A stretch of DNA of 54,125 bases, taken from positions 1-54,125 of the forward strand of contig VGCD01000013.1 of NCBI GenBank assembly GCA_016870215.1. Reading direction: 5' to 3'. Under the pieces are notes generated by a model. It was not told the DNA's origin. It made no database searches and saw only the letters and a program-made list of their open reading frames with translations. Position numbers and translations under genes: made by a program. Origin of the DNA: Actinomycetota bacterium. GTDB lineage: Bacteria > Actinomycetota > Acidimicrobiia > Acidimicrobiales > Ilumatobacteraceae. Within the stretch, counting starts at the first letter, position 1. Every line of letters begins with the position of its first letter. Shown here piece by piece: positions 15,453 to 23,001 of the stretch.

Positions 15453-16394
15453 ATGTCTGAAATTCGCAAAGTCATCATCATCGGCTCTGGCCCTGCAGGT
15501 CTCACCTCGGCCATCTACACAGCGCGTGCTTCGCTCGCACCACTTGTCATCGAGGGCGAACTATCGTCTACATCTGACCAACCAGGTGGGCAGTTGATGC
15601 TCACCACCGAAGTTGAGAACTTCCCCGGCTTTCCCGAAGGCATCATGGGACCAGAGCTCATGAGTCGTTTTCGTGAACAGGCTTCACGCTTCGGCGCTGA
15701 ATTCATCACCGAGAAAGTCACGAAGGTCGATTTCTCTTCGCGTCCTTTCCGTGTGTGGATTCGCGACACCGAATACAAGGCACAATCCATCATCGTCAGC
15801 ACCGGCGCACAGAGTCTCATGCTCGGACTTCCACGCGAAACCGAACTCATCGGACATGGTGTATCGACATGTGCCACATGCGACGGTTTCTTTTTCCGCG
15901 GTCATGAAATCGCAGTTGTTGGTGGTGGCGACTCTGCCATCGAAGAAGCTTCGTTTCTCACCAAGTTCGCGTCGAAGGTCAACCTCATTGTGCGTCGTGA
16001 CGTGTTTCGTGCGTCGAAAATCATGCAAGAGCGCGCGATGTCAAACCCAAAGATCAACGTCATATGGAATTCTCAAGTCACCGAACTACGTGGCACCGAC
16101 ACGCTCAGCGGCGTGACGTTGTCGAATTCGGTCACGGGGGAAACCACACAACTGCCTGTCACGGGTCTCTTCATTGCCATCGGACACCGCCCGAACACCG
16201 ATCTCTTCACCGGAATTCTCGCCATGGAAGACACTGGGTACTTGGTCACAGTTCCTGGTTCCAGTCGCACGAACATTGAGGGTGTGTTCGCCTGCGGTGA
16301 CGTGCAAGACCACACCTATCGACAGGCAATCACTGCCGCGGGCTCGGGCTGTATGGCAGCCATCGACTGCGAGCGTTGGCTCGAAGCGGAATAG
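15453..16394 (+). CDS. trxB: thioredoxin reductase
   Basis: The 313-residue flavoenzyme has the FAD motif IIIGSGPAGLTSAIYTARA (8-26), the redox-active CATC (140-143) followed by DG, the NADPH-binding VVGGGDSAIEEASFL, and the C-terminal FAD signature GVFACGDVQDHTYRQAITAAG. It transfers electrons from NADPH to thioredoxin. It starts three bases after the upstream membrane-protein gene and precedes trxA by 57 bases, the same pairing as trxB2-trxC near the mycobacterial origin. Confidence 0.97.
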   Translation: MSEIRKVIIIGSGPAGLTSAIYTARASLAPLVIEGELSSTSDQPGGQLMLTTEVENFPGFPEGIMGPELMSRFREQASRFGAEFITEKVTKVDFSSRPFRVWIRDTEYKAQSIIVSTGAQSLMLGLPRETELIGHGVSTCATCDGFFFRGHEIAVVGGGDSAIEEASFLTKFASKVNLIVRRDVFRASKIMQERAMSNPKINVIWNSQVTELRGTDTLSGVTLSNSVTGETTQLPVTGLFIAIGHRPNTDLFTGILAMEDTGYLVTVPGSSRTNIEGVFACGDVQDHTYRQAITAAGSGCMAAIDCERWLEAE

Positions 16395-16451
16395 TTCGCA
16401 CGCCTTCGGCGTTGCACCAACTAGATTTCATTCGCAACGGAAGGAACCACC

Positions 16452-16790
16452 ATGGGTGCAAATATCGTCACGCTCACCAGCTCGACATTTGATGAGACCG
16501 TCAACGCTTCAACAAAGCCGATTCTCGTCGACTTTTGGGCTGAGTGGTGCGGTCCCTGCAAAACGATCGCGCCCATTCTTGAGCAAATCGCAAGTGAGAA
16601 CGGCGACGACATCACCATCGCCAAGCTCAACGTCGACGACCACGGCGACATCGCCGGTCGCTTCAGCGTCATGAGCATTCCCACCATGATCGTGTTCGAC
16701 AAAGGTGAACCCGCCAAGCGCATGGTCGGTGCAGTTCCGAAGAGCCGTTTGCTCGAGGAGTTGTCAGAATTTCTTCCCTCTTCCCGCTAG
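16452..16790 (+). CDS. trxA: thioredoxin
   Basis: The 112-residue thioredoxin has the active site WCGPCK (Cys33 and Cys36) in LVDFWAEWCGPCKTIAP, the structural cis-Pro region MSIPTMIVFDKG, and a normal C-terminal helix. Its ribosome site AAGGA precedes the ATG. Its last 22 coding bases appear to overlap the start of cwlM in another frame: GAGGAG at 16755-16760 both encodes Glu-Glu here and sits eight bases before an ATT at 16769. Confidence 0.97.
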   Translation: MGANIVTLTSSTFDETVNASTKPILVDFWAEWCGPCKTIAPILEQIASENGDDITIAKLNVDDHGDIAGRFSVMSIPTMIVFDKGEPAKRMVGAVPKSRLLEELSEFLPSSR

Positions 16791-17740
16791 TACCGGGCCA
16801 ACGCGGCGACGCTGTCCGCAAACTTCAGCGTCGACTATCGGCTGCAGGTTTCTTGGCTCCGCATGCAGCGGACGACGCAGTATTCTGTGGTCGCACGCAC
16901 GCGGCCTTGCTCGCATTTCAAGATGCGTACGGATTGCGCGCTGATGGTGAATGTGACGAAGTGACATGGTCGATGCTCGTTGAAGCATCGTGGTCACTTG
17001 GCGATCGACTTCTGTATCTGCGCTCACCGAACCTTCGTGGTGACGATGTCGCCGAACTGCAAACACAGCTGTCGCGCCTCGGATTCGACTGCGGTCGGGT
17101 GGATGGCATCTACGGCCCCTTCACAGTGCGGGCAGTCACTGAGTTTCAGCAGAACTGTGGGATGGCCGGGGATGGCATCTGCGGCCCCACCGTGGTTGAC
17201 ACCTTGGGCCGCATCGGAGGCCAAAGCGGCACGGGGCCCGGCATTGCCGCTGTGCGCGAGTCCGAATCTCTCGGTCCCAACAGCGATCTGCACCGCATCG
17301 CCGTCGGGCAATATGGCACCACCAGCAACATTGCCCACGCTGTCAGTCGCCGTCTGAAGGCTGCTTTTCCTCAAACGATCGCGGTGGAAGGTGAACCGGT
17401 GGACCAAGCCCTCACTGCCAATCGATTCGGGGCCGATGTGTATGTGGCAATTGAGCCGTCGCCGGATGCCGGTTGCACCTTCTGTTACTACGAAGTGCCC
17501 ACGTTCTTCAGTGTCGGTGGAAAGTCGCTCGCCCTCAGGCTGTCCGACACGATGTCGAGGAAAATGCCCGACATGCCCTGTCGTATCCAGGGCTTACGCA
17601 TGCCAATCCTGCGGGAAACCAAAATGCCAGCAGTGGTGTGCGCGGTTGGACCAGTCGATGTGGTGTTGCAGCGAGCCACAAAAATGGTTGATGTCATGGT
17701 GTTGGCCGTGGCGGAATGGCTCGCGGAGCCCCTCGGCTAG
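16769..17740 (+). CDS. cwlM: CwlM-like peptidoglycan-binding pseudo-amidase, probable ATT start
   Basis: The protein has two PG_binding_1 repeats (RGDAVRKLQRRLSAAGF near the N-terminus; GDDVAELQTQLSRLGFDCG later) and a degraded Amidase_3 domain. The first repeat is coded upstream of the first ordinary start (TTG 16853), and the frame has no ATG, GTG or TTG before it. The best candidate is ATT at 16769, eight bases after GAGGAG, giving 323 residues. The amidase part lacks the zinc-site GHGG, the Glu, and the His of SIHAN (here AIEPSPD), so it is probably not a hydrolase. Mycobacterial CwlM is likewise non-catalytic. It is a PknB substrate that activates MurA, a role I infer here. It lies between trxA and parB as in mycobacteria. 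Confidence 0.85.
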   Translation: MSSLFPLVPGQRGDAVRKLQRRLSAAGFLAPHAADDAVFCGRTHAALLAFQDAYGLRADGECDEVTWSMLVEASWSLGDRLLYLRSPNLRGDDVAELQTQLSRLGFDCGRVDGIYGPFTVRAVTEFQQNCGMAGDGICGPTVVDTLGRIGGQSGTGPGIAAVRESESLGPNSDLHRIAVGQYGTTSNIAHAVSRRLKAAFPQTIAVEGEPVDQALTANRFGADVYVAIEPSPDAGCTFCYYEVPTFFSVGGKSLALRLSDTMSRKMPDMPCRIQGLRMPILRETKMPAVVCAVGPVDVVLQRATKMVDVMVLAVAEWLAEPLG

Positions 17741-17862
17741 TTATCCACAGGATGCTCACAGGTGTGGGCATCGTTCATCCCTCATCCTCAACGTTTTCAA
17801 GAACCTCAGGGTTGTGTGAGACAACTCTCAACTTCTGTGGACAGAGTGTGGATAACTCGGTT
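17741..17862. promoter_or_regulatory. convergent spacer with two perfect DnaA boxes
   Basis: This 122-base region between the cwlM stop and the parB stop contains TTATCCACA at 17741-17749 (plus) and TGTGGATAA at 17847-17855 (the same box on the minus strand). TGTGGACAG at 17836-17844 is a third, actinobacterial-type box. The two perfect boxes are in opposite orientation about 100 bases apart. I saw no other exact match to TTATCCACA in the window. It may titrate DnaA or be part of an extended origin. No promoter is expected because both genes end here. Confidence 0.65.
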
Positions 17863-18801
17863 CTAGTCCTGACCTTCGGTCATCTTGCGATAAATCCGCT
17901 CGAGATCTTCCAAGTCAGCAAAGTCAATAGCCACACGTCCACGCTTACCGCTCATGTTGACCGCCACTTTGGTCGACAAGTACTCAGACAACAGATTCTC
18001 AAGCTCCAGAAGTCCCGGGGGGCGAAGCGCGGTACGACCGCCACCGCCGGTTCCGGGTTTCGGGTCTGGTTTGCGACCTTGGGCATCACGCACTGCATCT
18101 TCTGTGGCGCGAACCGACCAACCTTCGTTGACTGCCAACTTCGCGAGTCGTTCCTGGGCAGATCGATCGGGAGTGCCGAGCAATGCCTTGGCGTGACCCG
18201 CGGTGAGCCGGCCATCAGCCAAATACCCCTGGACGACAGCAGGCAAAATGAGCAACCGCAAGGCGTTGGTGACCGCGGCGCGGCTCTTACCCACTCGCTT
18301 GGCCACGGCTTCATGAGTGAGCGAGAAGTCTTCCGCCAACTGTTGATACGCCGATGCCTCTTCAAGTGGAGTCAGGTCTTGTCGGTGCAGGTTCTCGACA
18401 AGGGCCTGCTCGACGCTAGATAATTCATTCACTTCGCGTACAACAACTGGTACGACTGTGAGCTTTGCCCGCTGCGCCGCACGCCACCGGCGCTCGCCGG
18501 CGATCAGCTGGTAGGTGCCATCGCCCTTCTCCCGCACCAACAATGGCTGCAAGACACCAATTTCGCGAATGGAGTCGGCAAGTTCTGCAAGCGACTGCTC
18601 ATCAAAGTGAGCACGGGGCTGATTTGGGTTGGGTTCGATGCTTCCCACCGGCACATCCCGCAACGCCGAGTTCGGCACCGCCGGGGTGGTCGATGAAGTG
18701 TCAGGTTCAGAAGTAGCAAGACGATCTGTGCCAGTCGCCCGCTTGTTGTCGTGCGGGATGAGAGTCCCGAGACCTCTACCGAGTCCGCGGCGTTGCGCCA
18801 T
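17863..18801 (-). CDS. parB: chromosome partitioning protein ParB
   Basis: The 312-residue protein begins AQRRGLGRGLGTLIP, the ParA-stimulating N-terminal motif. It has the N-terminal CTP-binding domain (IEPNPNQPRAHFDEQSLAEL; GERRWRAAQ), a helix-turn-helix (LTHEAVAKRVGKSRAAVTNAL) that reads parS, and a C-terminal dimerisation domain. It loads on the two parS sites 1.8 kb upstream and spreads as a CTP-dependent clamp. Its start overlaps the parA end by 26 bases, so translation is coupled. Confidence 0.97.
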   Translation of the reverse strand: MAQRRGLGRGLGTLIPHDNKRATGTDRLATSEPDTSSTTPAVPNSALRDVPVGSIEPNPNQPRAHFDEQSLAELADSIREIGVLQPLLVREKGDGTYQLIAGERRWRAAQRAKLTVVPVVVREVNELSSVEQALVENLHRQDLTPLEEASAYQQLAEDFSLTHEAVAKRVGKSRAAVTNALRLLILPAVVQGYLADGRLTAGHAKALLGTPDRSAQERLAKLAVNEGWSVRATEDAVRDAQGRKPDPKPGTGGGGRTALRPPGLLELENLLSEYLSTKVAVNMSGKRGRVAIDFADLEDLERIYRKMTEGQD

Positions 18802-19606
18802 TGCTCATCTCCTTTGCGACGGCCCGGTAGGCCTTGGCACCGGGCGATGAGGGGTCAAACTTCAGAATTGACTTGCCCTGTGAGGGGGCTTCGGCCAGGC
18901 GCACATTGCGTGGAATGACCGTCTTGAACACGAGGTCACCGTAGTTGGCGCGCACGTCGGCCTCCACTTCGTTGGCCAAGGTGGTGTGAGTGAACATCGT
19001 GAGCAGAAAGTGACCCACCCGCAGCTTGGGGTTCAGGTTTTCCTTCACTTCATTGACAATCCAGCTCAGGTCCCGCAAGCCTTCGAGGGCGTAATACTCA
19101 CATTGCACCGGTGCCACGATCATTGAAGCGGCCGTGAACGCGTTGATCGTGAGCATGTCGAGCGACGGGGGGCAGTCGATGAAGATGTAGTCCCAATCGT
19201 TGGCAACTGTCTCGATGGCGCGACGCAAGCGGGTATTGGGGCTCACGCGGTCCTTGGTCATCACCTCGGCGGCGGCATCAGCGAGAGTCTTGTCCGATGG
19301 GGCGATGAACAGGTTCTTCTCGGCCGTGGCCTCGATGGCGTTCTCCAACGATTCGGTACCGAGCAGCACCTCAGACATGGTGGCATCCAAGCGACGAGCG
19401 TCAATGTCAAGACCTGATGAGGCATTGCCCTGGGGGTCAAAGTCGATGATGAGGGTGCGAAAGCCCAGTTCTGCGAGGGCCGCACTCAAGTTGACGGTGG
19501 TAGTGGTCTTGCCCACGCCACCCTTCTGGTTGGCAACGGCAATGACGACCGGGAAGGTCGACGGGGTTGAGGGGGTCGCAGATGACGAACCAGCGGTATC
19601 GGTCAT
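18776..19606 (-). CDS. parA: chromosome partitioning ATPase ParA
   Basis: The 276-residue Walker ATPase has a deviant Walker A QKGGVGKTTTTVNL (27-40), FDPQGNASSGL after strand 2, and IFIDCPPSLDMLTINA as the A'/B region. It ends in a basic tail. A poorly conserved Ser/Thr/Pro-rich N-terminus of about 19 residues precedes the fold. AGGAGA precedes the ATG. It binds DNA non-specifically and pulls ParB-parS complexes apart. The 158-base upstream gap holds parS1. Confidence 0.97.
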   Translation of the reverse strand: MTDTAGSSSATPSTPSTFPVVIAVANQKGGVGKTTTTVNLSAALAELGFRTLIIDFDPQGNASSGLDIDARRLDATMSEVLLGTESLENAIEATAEKNLFIAPSDKTLADAAAEVMTKDRVSPNTRLRRAIETVANDWDYIFIDCPPSLDMLTINAFTAASMIVAPVQCEYYALEGLRDLSWIVNEVKENLNPKLRVGHFLLTMFTHTTLANEVEADVRANYGDLVFKTVIPRNVRLAEAPSQGKSILKFDPSSPGAKAYRAVAKEMSNGATPRTR

Positions 19607-19737
19607 GGCGTTGATTCTCCTACTCAGCTGGTTGGGCGGAGACTGAGCGTGGCCATTGTAGACCTGTGGAGAACTTCGGGAGGTGGATACTGCAAGACTT
19701 TCTTGGGGTTTCCGGGGTTGTCTGGGGGCCTTGAGAA

Positions 19738-19753
19738 TGTTCCACGTGGAACA
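19738..19753. other. parS site 1
   Basis: TGTTCCACGTGGAACA is a perfect 16-base palindrome that fits the bacterial parS form TGTTNCACGTGNAACA. It lies between parA and rsmG, about 3.5 kb from dnaA. ParB is the expected ligand. Confidence 0.92.
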
Positions 19754-19764
19754 TCTGGACCTTT

Positions 19765-20322
19765 CTAGGACGCCGATTGTTCCACGTGGAACATTACGAT
19801 TCCCTTGAAATACATGGGTTTGCTGAATCCGAGGACCTCAAGGTCCGCCCCAGGCCAGCGATTCGAATCGGGCTCTGGGGGCTCTGACACGACTAGCCGG
19901 CCCCCTATCTCGAGGAAGGGTCGGGCGGCTTCGAGAGTCTCCGTCGGAGGCCCAAAGCCTCGGCTCACTGCGGCCGAACACCGACCCGCCCACCTTTCGT
20001 CGCGGGCCACCGTGGTGGTGTCCCCAGCAATCACCGTCACTCGATCGGCAAGACCGCAGGCCACTACCCCTCGACTAAGGGCATCTGTTCGAGCCTCCCG
20101 TCGGTCGACCAACACAAAGGTGAGGTCGGGTCGAGCCTCCGCCAAAACTAAACCTGGCACGCCCGCGCCAGTGCCGATATCGACTACCGTGCCGGAGACA
20201 CCCTCAAGACCGGCGAGAAACAACCGGGCGTGCTCGATGACTTCTTCAATGGGGCGTTCGCCCAAGGTTCCGAGCCGTTGAGCGTCGGCCAGCACATCTG
20301 CCACGCTGCGTCGACCGGTCAT
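19765..20322 (-). CDS. rsmG: 16S rRNA m7G527 methyltransferase
   Basis: This 185-residue RsmG/GidB has the SAM motif VVDIGTGAGVPGLVLA, the acidic strand-2 end FVLVDRREARTDALS, and the later AAVSRGFGPP segment. The start MTGRRSVADVLADA at 20322 is preferred over an ATG at 20331, because TAGGTT (minus strand, 20330-20335) stands seven bases upstream. The enzyme methylates G527 in the 530 loop of 16S rRNA; loss in other bacteria gives low-level streptomycin resistance. It is somewhat short compared with the usual 205-240 residues. The C-terminal MFHVEQ is encoded by parS2. Confidence 0.93.
   Translation of the reverse strand: MTGRRSVADVLADAQRLGTLGERPIEEVIEHARLFLAGLEGVSGTVVDIGTGAGVPGLVLAEARPDLTFVLVDRREARTDALSRGVVACGLADRVTVIAGDTTTVARDERWAGRCSAAVSRGFGPPTETLEAARPFLEIGGRLVVSEPPEPDSNRWPGADLEVLGFSKPMYFKGIVMFHVEQSAS
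19778..19793. other. parS site 2, inside the rsmG coding end
   Basis: A second identical palindrome lies 40 bases from the first. It is translated as part of MFHVEQ near the rsmG C-terminus, so one sequence serves as both codons and a segregation site. Confidence 0.92.
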
Positions 20323-20335
20323 GGGCCACAACCTA
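20323..20335 (-). promoter_or_regulatory. leaderless-type -10 element for rsmG (TAGGTT, 7 bases, ATG)
   Basis: On the minus strand TAGGTT occupies 20335-20330 and GTGGCCC separates it from the ATG at 20322. With the hairpin just upstream, rsmG appears to be a separate transcription unit from jag. Confidence 0.5.
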
Positions 20336-20360
20336 GTGAGCCACCTGGCCCAACATGCAG

Positions 20361-20387
20361 ACAGGGCGCCCCACTGGGGCGCCCTGT
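20361..20387. terminator. strong GC-rich hairpin between jag and rsmG
   Basis: ACAGGGCGCCCC (20361-20372), a three-base loop, and GGGGCGCCCTGT (20376-20387) form a perfect 12-pair stem 22 bases after the jag stop. There is no T-run on either side, so it is a hairpin-only terminator candidate of the kind common in actinobacteria. Confidence 0.75.
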
Positions 20388-20408
20388 GCTGTCGATATGT
20401 GAGGTTGG

Positions 20409-21257
20409 TCAGTCGCCAGAGGCGATATCAACGACCACGCGACGGCGTGGCTCTTCACCAGTTGAGCGGGTGACAATGCCTTCGACCTCAAGCAACGCAT
20501 CGTGCACAATCTTGCGATCGGCCGATGCCATCGGCTCAAGTACTCGAGCCGAGCCCGATTCCTTCACTTCCTCTGCCACCTTCAAGGCAAATCGGCCAAG
20601 GGCTTCCTTACGACGCTCGCGGTAACCGGCAACATCCACGCGAAGGCGGGTGTCTTGGTCGCCGAGGCGACGCTGGCTAGCGACGCGAGTGAGATCTTGG
20701 ATGGCGAGCAGGGTGGTGCCGCGTGGGCCCACCAACAAACCGAGCTCATCGCCGTTCACCTGAACGTCCAACTCGGTGTCCTCGCGGTTCACCACCACGT
20801 CGGCCTTCAAACCGAACGCGGTGACGAGGCCACTCAGGAAGTTGACTGCAGAGTCGGCCACTGCTGCCGGGTCGACATCGACCTTCTCGCGTGGTGGACG
20901 ATCTTCGCGTGGCTCACGAGCGGGGCGCTCACGCTTTTGAGAACGATTCTCATTACGGCCCCCATTGCGGTCGCCGTCACGGCCGCCTTCGCGACGACCG
21001 TTGCCGGACTCGCCGCCACGACCCTTGTTGTTGCGACCACGTGAGTTGCGCTCACGACGTTCGCCCCCTTTGCCGCGAGAGCTGGTCGGACGCACCCGAG
21101 CACGCACGCGTGCCTCGCCGCGAGTACGACCGAAAAGGCCGGGCTTTGGTTCTTCAACAACTTCGAAGTCGGCGTCGTCTTCAGCGACTCCCAACTGATC
21201 GAGTGCGAAGTTCTTGGCCTCTTCGATGGTGCGGCCTGTTGTCTCTACCCATTCCAT
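20409..21257 (-). CDS. jag: RNA-binding protein Jag/KhpB with long Arg-Gly-rich linker
   Basis: The 282 residues form an N-terminal Jag_N domain (MEWVETTGRTIEEAKNFAL), a low-complexity linker from about 55 to 125 rich in Arg, Gly, Asn and Glu, a KH domain (GDELGLLVGPRGTTLLAIQ, with the GxxG loop in LLVGPRGTT), and an R3H domain (SADRKIVHDAL). It binds RNA and, in firmicutes, works with KhpA in cell elongation. The charged linker is typical of actinobacterial members. It lies downstream of yidC as usual. Confidence 0.93.
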   Translation of the reverse strand: MEWVETTGRTIEEAKNFALDQLGVAEDDADFEVVEEPKPGLFGRTRGEARVRARVRPTSSRGKGGERRERNSRGRNNKGRGGESGNGRREGGRDGDRNGGRNENRSQKRERPAREPREDRPPREKVDVDPAAVADSAVNFLSGLVTAFGLKADVVVNREDTELDVQVNGDELGLLVGPRGTTLLAIQDLTRVASQRRLGDQDTRLRVDVAGYRERRKEALGRFALKVAEEVKESGSARVLEPMASADRKIVHDALLEVEGIVTRSTGEEPRRRVVVDIASGD

Positions 21258-21293
21258 GGTGTTGTCCCTATTTCCTTGTGTCGTGTCGAGTTG

Positions 21294-22244
21294 TTACTTC
21301 CCGGGCTTGCGATGACGATTACCGCTACGTCCGGGAGGTGTTGGGCGATTCACACGCCCACTCGGTGAAGGCTTGTTCTTTGACGGAGTCACTCGCTTGC
21401 TCACGATGGGAGCTGCGGGCGAGTCGTCAGCCTTCTTCTTGGAGGACGACTTGTCCTCTTCGACTTTAATGTCGCGAGCTTTTGTGCTCGCTTGTTGCGC
21501 TTGGCGTCCAAGTGCACCTTCGTCTCCGTAGAAACGACGCGTGATGTACCACTGCTGCAGAATGCGAATGACTGCTTGCACTGCGTAGTACACGACAAGG
21601 CCAGTTGGAAGAAACACTTGGAAAAACGCAAATGCAACCGGCAGATATTGCATGATTTTTGCTTGCGTCGCCGACATGGTGGGGTTCACCGTGCGGCTTG
21701 CAATCATGCGCTGCTGAATAAGAAACAGCGCAGCCATTGCGATGACAAGAAGCGCGTACCACAAGCCGTAAGCAAAATTGTCTTGCAGCGCTTCTACTGG
21801 AGTAACCGCAAGATCAAGACCAAAAGAAACCATCTTTGATTTCTCGTTGAGCGACACGAACAACTCGGACGCCTTGTCGATGTACTGCGGATCGAATTTG
21901 CCATCAGCACCAATTTGCGTGAGGCCATGCAACACGCGGAACATGATGAAGAACACCGGCAGCTGTGCGAGCAACGGAAGACATGACGCCAACGGGTTCA
22001 CCTTGTGCTCTTGGTAGAGCTTCATCATTTCTTCGTTCAGTTTCTGACGATCGCCCTTGTACTGCTGTTGCAGTCGACGCATCTCAGGTTGCAGGCGTTG
22101 CATCTCGAGCATGCCCTTCGTGCTCTTCAACGTGAGCGGGGTGATGAGCAACATGATCGCGACAGACACCAACGCGATGGCGATGGCGTAGTTGTGGGTC
22201 CACGCGTAGAACGTGGCGACCAACCAGGCGGCTGCTTGAAACAT
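21294..22244 (-). CDS. yidC: membrane protein insertase YidC
   Basis: The 316-residue protein has the short actinobacterial YidC topology. A first helix (AIAIALVSVAIMLLITPLTL) is followed by the conserved cytoplasmic hairpin EMQRLQPEMRRLQQQYKGDR, then CLPLLAQLPVFFIMFRVLHG, a helix near MAALFLIQQRM, and MQYLPVAFAFFQVFLPTGL. The C-terminal 70 residues are a basic, disordered tail (many Lys, Pro and Arg) that may contact ribosomes. It inserts small membrane proteins alone or with SecYEG. The order rnpA-yidD-yidC-jag is the standard one. Confidence 0.96.
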   Translation of the reverse strand: MFQAAAWLVATFYAWTHNYAIAIALVSVAIMLLITPLTLKSTKGMLEMQRLQPEMRRLQQQYKGDRQKLNEEMMKLYQEHKVNPLASCLPLLAQLPVFFIMFRVLHGLTQIGADGKFDPQYIDKASELFVSLNEKSKMVSFGLDLAVTPVEALQDNFAYGLWYALLVIAMAALFLIQQRMIASRTVNPTMSATQAKIMQYLPVAFAFFQVFLPTGLVVYYAVQAVIRILQQWYITRRFYGDEGALGRQAQQASTKARDIKVEEDKSSSKKKADDSPAAPIVSKRVTPSKNKPSPSGRVNRPTPPGRSGNRHRKPGK

Positions 22245-22292
22245 GTCGGCGATCCTTCTTTGTGTCTTCTGTGTCTTCGTGAGAAACGGCGG

Positions 22293-22538
22293 TTAACGAA
22301 CGTGGGAGCTTGCGGGCTGACGGGTGGTCGGCTCGGGAACGGGGTCAAAGCCAGAAGGCCCAAACGGGCGGCAACGGGCCAAGCGGCGGGTGGCGAGCCA
22401 CAGCCCGCGACCGGTGCCATGGGTCTCGACCGCCTCAATGGCATACGAGGAACAGCTGGGGTAGAAGCGGCACGGGCTCGGGCGACCCTCGCGGGACACC
22501 TGGTACCAATGCATCAAGCGCAACACCCTGACCTTCAT
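22293..22538 (-). CDS. yidD: membrane protein insertion efficiency factor YidD
   Basis: The start [13 protein letters not shown] at 22538 overlaps the rnpA stop (ATGA) and is preferred to a longer frame from 22559. The 81 residues include the family core [20 protein letters not shown] (three cysteines) and [18 protein letters not shown]. YidD is a small amphipathic peripheral membrane protein that assists YidC. It is coupled to rnpA upstream, with yidC 48 bases downstream. Confidence 0.95.
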   Translation of the reverse strand: MKVRVLRLMHWYQVSREGRPSPCRFYPSCSSYAIEAVETHGTGRGLWLATRRLARCRPFGPSGFDPVPEPTTRQPASSHVR

Positions 22539-22870
22539 GCCCGGGCTCCTGCGGAACACTTCTCGACCAACTGGGTAAGAGAATCAGCGAGAGCCGAACT
22601 TGACTGCCCGGCAGCCTTCGGGCCGGCCGAGATGACGTAGTACCCAGGGCTGAGGCGAGACTCGTGAGATTTCACAAGTTCACGAAGTTGACGGCGTAGC
22701 CGGTTGCGTGCGACTGCCGAGCCGACGTGGCGGCCCAGGGCGTAACCCACGAGGGGTCCGGGAAGGGTGGCGTCAAGAACCATGGTGCAGGACAGGGGTC
22801 CAGAGCGGTGACGTTGACCCTCGAGCGCAACGCGCCGAAAGGCCGACCGGCTCTGAATGCGGCCGATCAA
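22535..22870 (-). CDS. rnpA: ribonuclease P protein component, TTG start
   Basis: The family fold begins at [18 protein letters not shown] at 22870 overlaps the rpmH stop (TTGA) and starts a 111-residue protein; the longer frame upstream overlaps rpmH and is not homologous. The RNR signature is present as [16 protein letters not shown]. The protein assists the RNase P RNA in 5' tRNA maturation. Overlap at both ends (rpmH and yidD) makes a three-gene translational chain. Confidence 0.93.
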   Translation of the reverse strand: MIGRIQSRSAFRRVALEGQRHRSGPLSCTMVLDATLPGPLVGYALGRHVGSAVARNRLRRQLRELVKSHESRLSPGYYVISAGPKAAGQSSSALADSLTQLVEKCSAGARA

Positions 22871-23001
22871 GCGCTGAGGCGGTAACGGCCCTTGGCGCGA
22901 CGTGACTTCAACACGGCGCGACCGGCGCGTGTGCTCATGCGTGCGCGGAAACCGTGCTTGCGTGCCTTGCGGCGATTGTTTGGCTGGAATGTGCGCTTCA
23001 T
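22867..23001 (-). CDS. rpmH: 50S ribosomal protein bL34
   Basis: The 44-residue L34 reads [18 protein letters not shown] at the start, then [20 protein letters not shown], and ends RYRLSA. This is the full family pattern. A longer frame upstream is not part of it. The gene diverges from dnaA and shares the 258-base control region. Its TGA overlaps the TTG start of rnpA. Confidence 0.97.
   Translation of the reverse strand: MKRTFQPNNRRKARKHGFRARMSTRAGRAVLKSRRAKGRYRLSA

Noticed and set aside
16758-16790. Programmed -1 frameshift fusing trxA to cwlM
   Set aside because: No X XXY YYZ slippery heptamer occurs in the TrxA frame near the end, and TrxA has a normal C-terminus. ATT initiation with GAGGAG fits better.
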